Shown: positions 36,525 to 47,135 of the stretch, in pieces
Numbering within the stretch: position 1 is the first letter of the stretch
Layout: every line of letters starts with the position of its first letter
DNA from: Volutella citrinella
Taxonomy: Eukaryota > Ascomycota > Sordariomycetes > Hypocreales > Nectriaceae
Assembly: GCA_034401135.1 (NCBI GenBank)
Contig: JAWZSP010000001.1
Coordinates: 806,001-870,000, forward strand
Reading direction: 5' to 3'
Length of the DNA: 64,000 nt
Notes under the pieces: model-generated
The model's input: only the letters and a program-made list of their open reading frames with translations
Databases searched by the model: none
What the model was told of the DNA's origin: nothing
Position numbers and translations under genes: made by a program

Positions 36525-37060
36525 ATGCCAATAACAATAATCAACTGGCCCGGCGCCAAAATCGTATACAAAAAAAAAAGATGTTATGGTGTAAGTCGAG
36601 TTCCCGAATTGGCAATGACTCACTGGCATGTATTGTTTTAGTGCCAGTCTACACAGCACCTAGTTCGTGATTGTCCCGCGCCCAGAGATGGATTCGTATG
36701 TACTACCCCTTCTATGAGTCATTGACATGTTCTGACAATTGTATCTTAGCAACATCATGGTCAGCGCCGTGGTACGCTTCAACAACACTGCTTTATGTTT
36801 GACTATGCTGACCAGCTTTTTTTTCTCTAGGCCGATCCCCCCAGGCCCCTCCCGAGCAGGCCCCCCCCGAGCAAGCCCCCCCCGAACAGGCCCCTCCCGA
36901 GCAGGCCCCTCCCGAGCAGGCCCCTCCCGAGCAGGCCCGAGGGGCGGACGGTCTGGAGCAGCAAATGCTGTTCCAGATCGTCCGCCGCCTCGAGGCCTTG
37001 GACGAGCGCTTGAATCGCCTCACAGCTGAGGCTGAGAATGACACGCCAATGGGAAATTAA
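36525..37060 (+). CDS. Small CCHC zinc-knuckle protein with QAPPE repeats and C-terminal coiled coil
   Basis: Family not recognised. Four coding exons: 36525-36590, 36642-36695, 36750-36771 and 36831-37060, with introns of 51, 54 and 59 nt that all have consensus donors (GTAAGT, GTATGT, GTACGC) and T-rich acceptors. The spliced length gives 123 aa exactly in frame. A basic N-terminus (KIVYKKKR) leads into a perfect CCHC knuckle, CYGCQSTQHLVRDC (C-x2-C-x4-H-x4-C), split by the first intron. Then come an RG-rich linker (HHGQRRGRS), six tandem QAPPE units (36842-36931) and a short heptad-patterned helix (LFQIVRRLEALDERLNRL) before the stop. The knuckle suggests single-stranded RNA or DNA binding, and the helix suggests self-association. 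Gag proteins share such knuckles, but introns, a TATA box and no neighbouring retroelement argue for a host gene. An A-run follows the stop codon. Confidence 0.72.
36842..36931 (+). repeat. 15-bp coding minisatellite (six QAPPE units)
   Basis: Six tandem 15-bp units CAGGCCCCTCCCGAG with variants only at third positions (CCC for CCT, CAA for CAG, GAA for GAG). The unit length keeps the frame whatever the copy number. Confidence 0.9.
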
Positions 37061-38032
37061 AAAAAAAAAAAGTTGTGTGAATCATGGCTCGGACCAGACA
37101 GACACTTGCTAGGTACTATATACACAATGGGACTGTTCTTTTTTTTTTTGCCTATGCTACCTCAAATGTTCGTTTCAAAAAAGTGATGAGAAAACATGGC
37201 GAGAGAGTGTGCCGAGACAGGATGAGAAGTTGACGAGACGAGATGAGAAGGTGACGAGAGAGTGCAACGAGGGAATGCAATGGGGGATGCCGAAGGCAAA
37301 GTCAAGCAGATGCGACGAGGACGAATTGTGCAATGGGGATGGTGATGCCAACGACAGTGACAACGATCAATATGAGGAAGAGGAAAACGACGACGAGCAA
37401 GAATGACCATATAAAGAAAAAGGGGGTTCACGAATTTGTGTATGGGAGACGCGTACGAAAAACAAGCGCCGCCCATTGGCATGAAGCTAGAAAAGATGAG
37501 GGACTTGGGAGACAATAGAGGGGACCCAGCGGGGACGACATCTTCTATGAGAGCGCTCGTGGCGTGCTCAATTGAAGCTGTCGTTCTTATGAGCGGACTT
37601 TCGGCTCGATGGGTTGACTCGACCTCCAGTCTCAAATCTCCAACCAACTCCTAGTCCCAATCAGAAATAATGTGAGCAGTCGATACTGACCTAAGTTCCA
37701 TCCGATGAGGTTCCGTGAGCTGGGCGCTGCCACAGCGACAGTCCTGCTCGCCACTCAATGACAGGAAACGGGCCGGTCAGAGCCGGACTTTTTGTGCTTG
37801 TCCAATATCTCCGTAGCGAGCACGGCGCGTCACCCGGACTCATTGTAGTATTAGGGACGTCGGCTGCGTGGCAGACATCGGGCAAGCGAGAAGATGCAGC
37901 CATTCCCGTCACGTGGGCCTTGACTCGTCTTCCCCGTCACGGACCGAGGTAACAAGTCTCGCGTCGCATGTCGCAAAGCCAGAGTGTTGTCGCCATTTCA
38001 CGCGTCACAGCGGGCAACCAGCTTGGTGAAAA
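37061..38032. other. Intergenic, zinc-knuckle to BTB gene
   Basis: About 1 kb with an A-run at 37058-37070, a T-run near 37139-37149 and GA-rich imperfect repeats (GATGAGAAGTTGACGAGAC-like, 37222-37262). Short ORFs on both strands (a 65-codon acidic one at 37209-37406 +, a 161-codon one at 37162-37647 -) come from the low-complexity sequence and are not called. Confidence 0.5.
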
Positions 38033-39283
38033 ATGAAGAAATCCGTGTATGAATTTGATGCGCGTGGCGATACCGAGTTCGTTCTCGACACGGAACGACC
38101 CGACTTTCACTGGAAGCATGACGTTCTTCAACTTGGCGCCAAGGCTGGGAAGCCGAAGGGAACAACGGCGAGCTTGGCTCAAGAGTTAAGTGAAGATGTC
38201 AAAAAATCCGCTGGAGAAAAGACAAAGACGGGCCACAGGAAGGGTGAGGCCAAGACCAACGGGTCCTATTCCTCCAATGACGAGGCCACCAGCGAAGCCA
38301 TGTTGGAAGGGGTTGGCCAATTCGGTGAGAGCGATCTCAAGGATGGCCGTGTGTTGATTCGGATGCGAGTCTCATCCAGGCACCTCATTCTCTCCTCACC
38401 AATGTTTCGGCGCATGTTGGAGGGACCGCTTAAGAAGCCGACCAAGCTGAGCTCCGGCCGCATTCAGCTATCAGCCAGCAACTGGGATATCGATGCGCTT
38501 GTCATTCTGTTTGACATTATCCACGGCCACAATCGCCGAGTTCCAAGATCTTTGGACCTCCATACATTGACCAAGTTGGCCGTTATTGTCGACTACTACG
38601 AGTGCCACGAGGTCGTGGACATTTATGTCGACTTTTGGCTGAGGGCTATTGAGCCAGATATGCCGACGACTTATGGCGAGGAGTCCATCATGTGGCTCTT
38701 GCTTTCATGGGTGTTCTCCCGAGCGGACATTTTCAAGTCCATGACTGGGCTGGCACTGACAAGCAGCCGACGCCTCATAGATGCCGTTGGCGTTCCTATT
38801 CCTGGGCCGGTTCTGTGTAAGTGCTGCCTCTTGTGATTCACGCGCGCACATGCTAAGTTGCCCTCGCTAGGCAAAATTGATGAAATGAGACAGACCAGTC
38901 TGAGCAAAGCGTTCGATAGCATTTATGGACTTCTGAAGACTCTTTGCGACGAGAGCCCGTGCTCTTTTGAGTGTTCCTCTATGCTGCTCGGTGCGCTGAC
39001 AAAAGATCTGAGTCGAAATGGAATGCTCAATCCACAAGTCTCTGAGCCATTTGACGGATACAGCATCGAGGACATACAGAACTTGAGAGATGCCCTTCGG
39101 AACCCGCACTGGTTTGGGCGCAGGTACCCTAGACACTCGGAGAATGCGCGTGCACATGGGTGCAACATTCGGGACCAGCTTGAGCCAACGTTGCGGGAGA
39201 TTGGTGAGGGTTTGCAGGGACTAAACCTGGACGAGTACCAGTGGCCGGCTAATAGGAAGCAGAAGGACTTCTTTTGGTGGTAG
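38033..39283 (+). CDS. BTB/POZ-domain protein of fungal type
   Basis: Exons are 38033-38816 and 38871-39283. The 54-nt intron (GTAAGT..GCTAAG..CTCGCTAG) is phase 1 and the product is 398 aa. A polar N-terminal part of about 90 residues is followed by a BTB-like fold at about residues 105-205: DGRVLIRMRVSSRHLILSS, then PMFRRMLEG, then a helical part containing LTKLAVIVDYYECHEVV. This is the usual pattern of the many Sordariomycete BTB proteins. A helical C-terminal half with no named domain (RQTSLSKAFDSIYGLLKTLC) contains several Cys and ends in FFWW. Such proteins are thought to act as adaptors or regulators through BTB contacts, and no partner is visible here. Its stop lies 228 bp before the next start on the same strand. 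Confidence 0.85.
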
Positions 39284-39511
39284 ATGGATGGTGCAAGCAT
39301 GTATCAATGGACAGGACCGACTTACACAATTTATTGCAAGCCCGGCTGAATCTTCAACATTGAGAATGACTAAGCAAGCATCCGCCAGCAAAAATTCCAC
39401 CCAGCGGGACGTGCACATCAACCGAGGAACTTCACACACCGGCGCCGATCGTGGGGATTGCTTGAAGCTAGACAGGCTTGTGTGAGCCACCGCAGCTGCG
39501 AAAGTCTCACA

Positions 39512-40756
39512 ATGCATTACGTACGTTTCCTCCGCGCCCCCAAGTACCTAAAGAAGGGGAACAGGGGTCAGATTCAGTTGCTCTTCACCATCACAACCGA
39601 CCTGGGAGACTCGTTCCTCAACCCCGAGCGCTTCTTAAATCTCCAGATAACGGCTGCTGCTGCCTCGTCGGTTGGGTCGTCGACATGGCTGCTCTCGGAC
39701 CCGGGAAGGCTTTCGTGGGAGCCTGGCATGCGTGTGTCGAAACCGACACTCGACATACCCGTAGCCTTCCAGAGAGCCATCGAGGCCGGTGCCACCATCC
39801 AGATCTGCGTGCGGGCCTCGGAATCAAAGCACACAGCCGACGGAGTGGCCAAAATACTGGCCATATCCTCCGAGAAGCCCCGATACCGAAAGGAAGCTGC
39901 TGGTGCCGGCGCCGTCATGCCGGCGTGGATCTCACTCAGTGCGGGTGGCCAGGATGCAGAGGTGCTGACGAGGCGGCTCCAAATTGAGGAAGCGCATGAT
40001 GGCCTTGGTTACATTGAAGTTGAAGAGGAGATTGGCGAGAGCATTGCTCGCCACATCTGGGACGGCGGTGTGATGGCACTATCTGCGATTGCCGGCTTAC
40101 ATGTTGCCCCGCAGAGCGAGTCGAGCCAACATGCTTGTCTGAAGGCCTTAAAAGACGTTGTGGGAAGCAAGGACAGGATACGGATACTGGAGCTGGGCTG
40201 CGGGGTTGGTATCTTGGGGCTGGGTCTTGCCATCGTCTACCCGAAACTCCGGCTGCTCGACTCTGGGGACTGCAGCATCCTCATGACGGACCTTGAAGAG
40301 GCTGAGGAACGCGCCCGGGCTAACATTGCTCGATTTGAGAAGCAGCCGTCTCAATTGGAGCAAACTGCCGTGCGTCTCATGTACGAGAACCTCGACTGGG
40401 AGGATGCGCGGCAGGGCCGACTTGGGCCGGAGGCTCGGTCACACGCCTGGGATCTCATCATGCTCAGCGACTGCACCTACAATGTGGATATGCTCCCCGC
40501 CCTGGTCGAAACTCTGTCGGCAATTCACACGTCCAATGTTAGCCAGTCGTTCGGCAGCAGGCCATTCAAGACCAGGGTCTTCTTAGCGACGAAGCCACGT
40601 CACGCATCGGAGCAGGCGCTGTTCGACTTGATGGCGTCGGCGGGGTGGGAGCAGATGTACAAGCAAGTGATGGCGCTCCCTGTGCTTGGCGCGCAGCCGC
40701 AGTCGGTCGAGCTCTATCTCTATGAGAAGTCTGGATCGGACCAAGACGACAATTGA
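39512..40756 (+). CDS. Seven-beta-strand protein methyltransferase, METTL21/EFM-like
   Basis: Single exon, 414 aa. The ATG at 39512 (MHYVRFLRAPKYLKKG) is chosen over upstream in-frame codons because the compact N-terminal domain starts there. The N-terminal half (about 170 residues) has no known fold that I recognise. The C-terminal half is a Methyltransf_16-type SAM domain with IWDGGVMAL at about 182-190, motif I ILELGCGVGILG at 225-236, a D-containing strand end (SILMTDLEEA) and post-motif II DLIMLSDCTYN at about 314. Relatives methylate lysines in translation factors and chaperones, so a cytosolic protein-lysine methyltransferase is likely. The substrate cannot be assigned from sequence. 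An N-terminal extension of this kind also occurs in fungal relatives annotated only as putative methyltransferases. Confidence 0.87.
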   Translation: MHYVRFLRAPKYLKKGNRGQIQLLFTITTDLGDSFLNPERFLNLQITAAAASSVGSSTWLLSDPGRLSWEPGMRVSKPTLDIPVAFQRAIEAGATIQICVRASESKHTADGVAKILAISSEKPRYRKEAAGAGAVMPAWISLSAGGQDAEVLTRRLQIEEAHDGLGYIEVEEEIGESIARHIWDGGVMALSAIAGLHVAPQSESSQHACLKALKDVVGSKDRIRILELGCGVGILGLGLAIVYPKLRLLDSGDCSILMTDLEEAEERARANIARFEKQPSQLEQTAVRLMYENLDWEDARQGRLGPEARSHAWDLIMLSDCTYNVDMLPALVETLSAIHTSNVSQSFGSRPFKTRVFLATKPRHASEQALFDLMASAGWEQMYKQVMALPVLGAQPQSVELYLYEKSGSDQDDN

Positions 40757-41429
40757 TGCCCACCAATCCTCCATCTTTGTCGAATGTCAAGAGAGTGAAT
40801 GCAGCTTATGCCACGTTGACTGCACGCAATCTCGACGGTCAATCATGTTCCATCATACGACCAAGGCGATAATGGTCTTCTCGCTCAGGACGACGAGATC
40901 CAATCATCCTGGGCTGCAAGTGCTTGCTTCACGTTGCCTACAGCCACAGCCAAAGGGCCTCACAGGACCCCCGCCTGTGGTGTAAGCCCTACAGCGATCG
41001 AGCGAATGGCGTGCCGTGGATGGGCAGCCTCGCCAGCAAAAAGGCAAGCACTCTGCTTTCGGTGAATCGCATGTGGTTCGCATCTCTGCTTGCCGGCTTT
41101 TACCCCGCGCGCCGTGTAACGGTGATCAATGCAAGCCAGCCTGAGCTAGGGGCTTTTGGGCATAACCGTCGACCCTCGTTCCATCGATGATTGCATGAGG
41201 CTTGGAATGGGTGGTTGCAATAGGGCGCCAATCCTGGAGGCGTGGTGTGTTGATGCGTTGTCCCTTCCACCCGATTACGGGGAGGATGAGGCTCTTCGGT
41301 CGGCGTGCGACTGACGCTCTGGAGCTGGGGAGGGGAGCAATGTGCATTTAAGGCGGGCAGGAGAGGATAGATTTGGAATGAAAACACCACTTTCACTCTC
41401 CCTGGTTTGCATCCCTTGAGCTAGTGACC
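40757..41429. other. Intergenic with promoter of the coiled-coil gene
   Basis: About 670 bp, no gene seen. The last 100 bp before the ATG (ACACCACTTTCACTCTCCCTGG) look like a fungal CT-rich leader. Confidence 0.5.
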
Positions 41430-43040
41430 ATGGCAGAGCCCAAGGTAAAGGGAGTCAACGGCAACCACACCAACGGAAGTCATGCGGCGGACAAGTCAGC
41501 CAGCAAGCAATCGAAGCTCTGGCAGCTCATTGAACTAGCAAAGGAGGTTTCCAAAGATGCTGATGGCTTGCAGGAGCACGAAAGCTCCGTCGAGGGGCGG
41601 CGCACGCTGGAGCGAGAGCTCGAGACCAGAGCTGTCGAGAACCAGCGGCTGCGGGAGTTCAACGAGAAGGTCGTCAAAGAGTTCTCGGAGCACAAGGCCC
41701 AGGCCAACGCCAAGACGGATACGCTGTTTGCTGAGTTCCAGCAGCGCCTAAAGCTGTACGAGTCAAACAAGTCAGCGGTCGAGGCCATGGAGAAGGATGT
41801 CGCCGAGATGACGGAGAAGCTGCAGGCGGCGGAAACGTCCCAGACTGAGCGAGCAGAGGAGGTAAAAAAGCTCAAGAAGCTCCTCCAGACGGCCAATACC
41901 AACGCCAAGGACCATGCCGCGGAGATGAAGGAGATGAATGCGGAGTGTGAGATTCATCGCTCCAGGATGCAGACGGGCATCTCTGAGCTCGACGCGTGCA
42001 AGACGCGGCTGAGTCAAGCGGAGAGCGACTTGGGGGAGGGAGTCTTGCACACCTTCAACTCCAAAGAGTTGAGAAAGCTGTGAGTTGCTGGCACATTGCC
42101 TCTCTGGCGGAGCCATCGCTGATTTCTCTAGCACCGAGGACCTCAGAGCGCTATCCAAGAAGTCTCACGCCCTCGTGATGGAGTATTTCAACGAATTCGA
42201 CGGGGCAGCGGTAAGCAAGAGAAGGCTTGTCCTACAGCCGCAGCATTGCTAATCCAGTTCCAGGACGCGGAAAGCGAGATCAAGGACCTTATGGAGCGCT
42301 TCCCAGGCATCCCACTGACGACAGAGTCGACCCGGAACGCGGCGCTTCTGCGCTCTGCCGTTGCTGAAGCCGTCATCTCGGAAGTGCTTATGGCGCAAAT
42401 CTTTGTGCCCTTTTACCTGGCACCAGACCTAAAGGCATCCGCCACCAAGCTGCTCGACATCTTTGGCGACGACGACCGGCGGCGGACCATCTACCGGTGC
42501 CAAATCCTGGGCTCGGCGGCGCACACAGAGGAGGCCGCGCGCATCCAGGAGGACATTGTCCGCAAGGCCAGCAACGAGGTGCGCAACACACTCCACCCGC
42601 TTGTCGTGCCCTTCAAACAGGCGGGCTTCTACGGCGCAGTGCCCAACCTCTTCCGGGAGGCGCTCTCGCTGTGGCTCGAGGCCCAGAGGTCCCGTGACCT
42701 TCTGACAGCCGCGATGCCGGACCTCGAGCGACTGGAGGCCCCCGGAAGGCACGCAGAGTACGACCAGGGCGTCGTCGTTCTCGGCAGCCCGTCGTCCAAG
42801 GGACCCAAGGCAATTGGCGCGTCGGCAAACAGACGGGTAGCCGCGGTCATGTTCCCGCAGGTTTCAAGCCGGGAGGGGCTCATCTTCAACGGTATGGCGC
42901 TCTGGACGGACCAGGGCGTCTTCGCCGCGCCACCGGAGCCGCAGGATAGCGCGACGAGCGGGACGGAAACTGTCGAAGAGGCGGCAGTGGCGCCCAAGAA
43001 GACGGGGTCGCGAAGGCGCAAGTCCAGTCACAGCGGCTAG
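41430..43040 (+). CDS. Coiled-coil protein with conserved-looking helical C-terminal domain, function unknown
   Basis: Exons are 41430-42079, 42132-42210 and 42258-43040, with introns of 52 nt (GTGAGT..TCTCTAG) and 47 nt (GTAAGC..GCTAATCCAG). The product is 503 aa. The start is the first true ATG (MAEPKVKG). Residues of about 25-215 form a long Glu/Lys/Gln/Ala-rich coiled coil with Leu heptads. The C-terminal part (about 245-430) has a globular helical character, including ISEVLMAQIFVPFYLAP, DDRRRTIYRCQILGSAA and QAGFYGAVPNLFREALSLWL. The end is low-complexity and finishes in a basic GSRRRKSSHSG. The second acceptor is followed by another possible one 6 nt later (TTCCAG), which would remove two residues. 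I do not recognise the family. The layout suggests a structural or scaffold role, possibly nuclear given the basic tail. Confidence 0.8.
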
Positions 43041-43182
43041 CTAGGGCTGAGGTCTCTGCTCCGAAGGCTCTGGGGGAAAATGTGGAGCGGGAGGCCATGA
43101 TGCTAGGTCGAGGGCTGCATCGACGGACGAGACATTTCAGTGCTCTATGTTGTTTGAGTTCAAGTACACTAGGTTTTGTTAG

Positions 43183-43198
43183 GATTCGGATCCGAATC
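43183..43198. repeat. Perfect 16-bp palindrome
   Basis: GATTCGGATCCGAATC reads the same on both strands. It lies between two related segments (GTTCAAGTAC..ACTAGGTTTTGTT, about 43158-43180 and 43201-43224), so the palindrome is the centre of a small local duplication. Confidence 0.85.
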
Positions 43199-43221
43199 AG
43201 GTTCAAGTACGTACTAGGTTT

Positions 43222-43251
43222 GTTCAGGTTCAGGTTCAGGTTCAGGTTCAG
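43222..43251 (+). repeat. Hexanucleotide tandem repeat (GTTCAG)5
   Basis: Five perfect GTTCAG units followed by degenerate ones (GTTCCAGTTTAGGCTCAGG) to about 43271. It lies about 180 bp after the stop of the coiled-coil gene, so it may be transcribed in its 3' UTR. Confidence 0.9.
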
Positions 43252-44402
43252 GTTCCAGTTTAGGCTCAGGTAGAGTGATTGATCAACCCAAGAATGTGAC
43301 ACGTTGAGAAAGACAGCAAGTACCGGCATACATTGAACGCTGTGCCGTGGCGGATTGCCCGTCGTGCAAGTGTCGCAAAACCCCGAATCATGCCCGGCCC
43401 CCGAATCCATGCTTCCCATTTGCGCGTGGAAACTCCCCGCCTTGGGCTTGATACCCATATTATGATGTGGGCCTAGCAGGGGCGGTAGTTGTCAGTCGAC
43501 GGCTCAAGCCGAATGGAGGACTGACGCATTAAGATCCATCTGGGGGAAACCGTCAACATGGCGCCACTTCAGCGTGCAAGGGGACGGGGGTCCCGGACAA
43601 GTGATGCAAGTTTGTCTTGACAGGTTGGCTTGGCTACAGATATTGCTCGGGCATAAACCGTGGTGGGTATGGTCGTGCATGACGGCGATGCGATGTAAAC
43701 TAAGATCTCAACGGCGAGGGTGCAGAGCAGCGAGCAAAAGCCTGCGTTGGCGGGTAGTGATGGATGCTGCAGCGAGGCAACGGTCACGATGCCGAATGCG
43801 CGAGACCAGGAACCGTCGCATTGAGTCTGACGCGATGGTGTGCGTCGTCGCGCATGTCGTCTTCGGATGGCAGGAGAAAATGGTGCGGGCGCAAGTTTTC
43901 GGAGGTGCTGTGACATGATCACGGTATTGAGCTGTAGAAAAAAGAGCGCCTCTTCTTTTTAACGAAGGAAAGCAATTGGCGCGAGGCCATTCAGCGTGTT
44001 GATGTTTCAGCTATATACAATCAGTATGACTGCCCATGTTATTGGGACCGAAACATAATTACCCCGAGGCGCTCTGTTCGTCGTTGCGGGCGTCTCACCG
44101 GCCCATGTCTTCTTGCCTCTTACAATCGGGGTCGCTTCCGTGGGCGACAGTGCCAGTCTTCTCGGAGGGGGTTGAGCTGAAGTGAGACATTTTCTTTTAA
44201 AAAGAGGAATAAAATTGGTGGTGGTGGCACTCAATTTTTGATGTTTTGGAGAATCTGGAATTTTGGTTTGGATGTCGAGTTCATATGGTTTGTGATGTTC
44301 GTTCCTGCCCAAAGCAGTACTATGGACATGGGCCTCCCCAAATGGCAGGAACTACGAACACAACCCTCTTGTCATCGCCAATCTCGCATTACGATAGCCG
44401 TT

Positions 44403-44459
44403 GTCTCGCTGCTGGAAGTAGAGCACGTTGCTGACTGCATTATCGGAACCACCAACTTT
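44403..44459 (+). pseudogene. Fragment of a PDR transporter second nucleotide-binding domain
   Basis: Read in frame this 57-bp piece gives VSLLEVEHVADCIIGTTNF, against ISLLEMEEIADCIIGTTDF in the intact transporter at 50134-50190. By eye about 47 of 57 bases match, and the amino-acid changes are conservative, as expected of a decayed copy of a related gene. The first PDR gene in this window is clearly less similar here. Similarity fades on both sides, so this is a relic and not a gene. Confidence 0.65.
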
Positions 44460-45752
44460 CCATACGAGACAACGGGACTCCATATCTCGCTCATGCGCCA
44501 ACAGTCACCACTCGGCCGATGCTTCGTTGCGACCCGGCCGATTAGCGGGCCAATGGCAGGCGGCAGGAATTGCCGGATTGGGACATACGCGGGGCGTGGC
44601 GCTGTGGCTGATTGGGCCCACCGGCGAAGTCTCCCGCGCTGGCTATTTCTCGCAAAAATTAAGGCAAAACGATCTTGTCACACCATGCCCCGGCCCTGGC
44701 CCTGGTCCTGGTCCTTGTTCTCACGGCTCTTGCAGGCATGTCGAATTCGGCTCTCATAATCCGTAAACTTGCCTGGCTGCTGATGTCTGCCGGTGGGCGA
44801 GAGAAGGTGACAAGAGACGACGACTCGTCATGAGCGATTACGAGCACCCTCCATCGCAATAATTACCCACACGTGCGCTGTACGGCCTGTACTGCACGGC
44901 CGTTGATGCGTTGCGCACGGCGCTGCATGCGCTGCATGGCTGGGCTGTCATGCAGGACAGAGCGAGCGCCTTCATCCCGCCTCATCCCCGCCATGAGCGA
45001 GAAATGCGCAGTCAGCCGCCGTCGCCACAGTCTGTACATGCAGACGATGGGATGGGTGACCCTGCTGCGGTTTGCGTTGGGCGTCGCGCAATGGTTCCGA
45101 AGTGCCCATGCGCGTGTTCGCGTTGCCCGATCTTGTCACCGCTTGTTTCCCGTCGTCGCTCGCACCCATGCGATGAGTCTGTCTGCAGCGTCGTATACGA
45201 GTATTATACTTTGTTTGAGGTTGTGGCGTGAATGGCAGTGACCTCGCTCACGGCCCCTAATGCTGCCCAAAGTATCCGTTCGAGTCACACCGGGCCACCA
45301 TCCACTGATCATCAATCACGCCCGTCATCCACTGGCTCAACAACCGTCAGTGCCTATCAGAATGAGTCGTTCTGATGCATCGCCCGAAGCGGATTAGGCC
45401 ACAGGGGCCAATCCCCGGAAACTAAAGCCGCCGCAGGTTAAACAACGGCAGCGCTAAGTAAGGCCGGATTCAGCAACATCTGCGCCGGCCACTCAGCTTC
45501 CCAGAAACACGCCGCAGAATGCTGCTTTACGGCGGGGCAAGCGAGAAAGAGAAAAAAAAAATGAAAGGATGATTCTGCGCCACCATGGAAGGCGGGCAGC
45601 GTCGTTCCCCAACATCACCTTCCAGTGTCGAGAGAATCCCACGCAGGGCTAGTCGTGCCGAGGCAGGGATGTCAGCATATCTCGCTCTTACAAAGGTCCA
45701 CTGTCCCACTTGCAGAGATTGGCAGCAAAACCCTGTCCGGGGAGCAACAGCA

Positions 45753-45771
45753 TGTGTGTGTGTGTGTGTGT
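45753..45771 (+). repeat. Dinucleotide microsatellite (TG)n
   Basis: About nine TG units in intergenic DNA, flanked by CAGCA and TTGCTG. Confidence 0.9.
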
Positions 45772-47127
45772 TGCTGTCCGAAAATCCGCGCCGCCGCCAT
45801 TTGCTGTTGGGGAACAAGTTAGACGGTGAATCACTGATCAATGGGATAGCGTTTCACTCCGGCCGAGCCACCACAGCGCATACCTCCTCCACATGGCATG
45901 CCTTGCATGTAATGGCACATTTCATCATGCTGAAGTACCCATAAGTAGTACGTATATCCGGCTACTGTGACGGTCCAGCACAAGGCGGGCCATCGCCAAG
46001 AGGTGCATGGAGGGTGATGATGTAGACCATGCTCAATCGGCAACCTGCCGCGTCCATCTGCAGGAAGAGCGGCCTCAATTCCTTCGGCTGCCCTCCCTCC
46101 GGCTTGGAGATCAATCAGTGGCCTCAATTGGAAGCCACTCCCACGACCTTTGATGCCGGTGGGAGTTCCCGTGTGGACCTTCATCCCTCCGGGCTAGCGA
46201 TCGCCATGCCCGGGCTTCATCTTCAGACGCTCGCTAGTTTGCGCCGCCCGGCCACACCCTGGCAACGTCAAGAGAAGCTCATCAGGGTACTGAGGGCAGT
46301 TGAGTTTGTGATGGAGGGGCCATGTCCCCTTGGATCCCCCCCCAATTCTCCCGGCGCCGCCAATCAAGAGGCCGTCGCCCTGTCATTAGCCGGCGGGATG
46401 ACTCGACGCTTCAACTGCAGCCCCACTAGCTTGACAAATTCATTCAAGCTTGTCCTTTTGTGCATTTTCTCTGCCTTGACCTGCGGCGTGGATTGGTCGG
46501 CCTATTAGCGTTGACTGGTCTTCCCCTTCCCTGGCCGTGCTTTGCTTCTTGGCCGACCCGCTCTGCCACCCACGATACGGATGCCACCACGGTTGCGGCT
46601 ATGATTCACGCCGTTGGGTCAACATCTCCCTTCTCTTTCCAGCTGGGCTGTGGATCCCCCGTTGCCCCCCTAGTTAGTCCGCACATTCTCCGTAATAGTC
46701 GCTGCGGAATTGCCTACGGGCTTAAGGCTTAAGCTCCGGGTGGTCGATATGGCGGGCGGATTGGTAATGCCAGATTGGGCCTTTCGGTTGTCGTGCAGAT
46801 GTGGATTCGGGATGTGGACGTAGCAGTCCCTTTTGCCAACCTGCCAGTGTTTTTCATCCCCATCCCCCCGGTTGCGCTAATGCTGGCCCATCCCGTCACA
46901 TTATTAATATCCAAGTCCCGCTCCCCTGGTCGATCCAGTCGGACTTCTACTTCTCTCCGACCCTTCAAGGCCAACAACGCTCAAGTTGTCCGTCCACTGT
47001 TTCTTCTCTTTTCCTACTCTCTTTAAAGGACAGCATTCGCAGTCCAATCCCAATCAATTCATCAACCACAGAGATCAACTCTGCACCCATCACATCTGAT
47101 ACTGCTTTCTTCCGTTTCCACAACTTT

Positions 47128-47135
47128 TCCGCGGA
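47128..47135 (+). promoter_or_regulatory. Candidate PDRE-type zinc-cluster site in the PDR gene leader
   Basis: TCCGCGGA is identical to the yeast Pdr1/Pdr3 response element (an everted CGG pair bound by Zn2Cys6 dimers). It lies 107 bp upstream of the ATG of the second PDR transporter, possibly inside the leader. The match is seen in the sequence, but binding is inference, because filamentous fungi use other regulators for their PDR genes. Confidence 0.4.

Noticed and set aside
36739..37029. Frame reading PPGPSRAGPPRA-type repeats over the zinc-knuckle gene's last exon
   Set aside because: This is an alternative frame of the QAPPE minisatellite, which is open in several frames because of its 15-bp unit. 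The spliced frame with the CCHC motif is the supported one.
37162..37647. 161-codon minus-strand ORF beside a 65-codon acidic plus-strand ORF
   Set aside because: Both arise from GA-rich/TC-rich repeated sequence. There is no domain, no splice support and no promoter.
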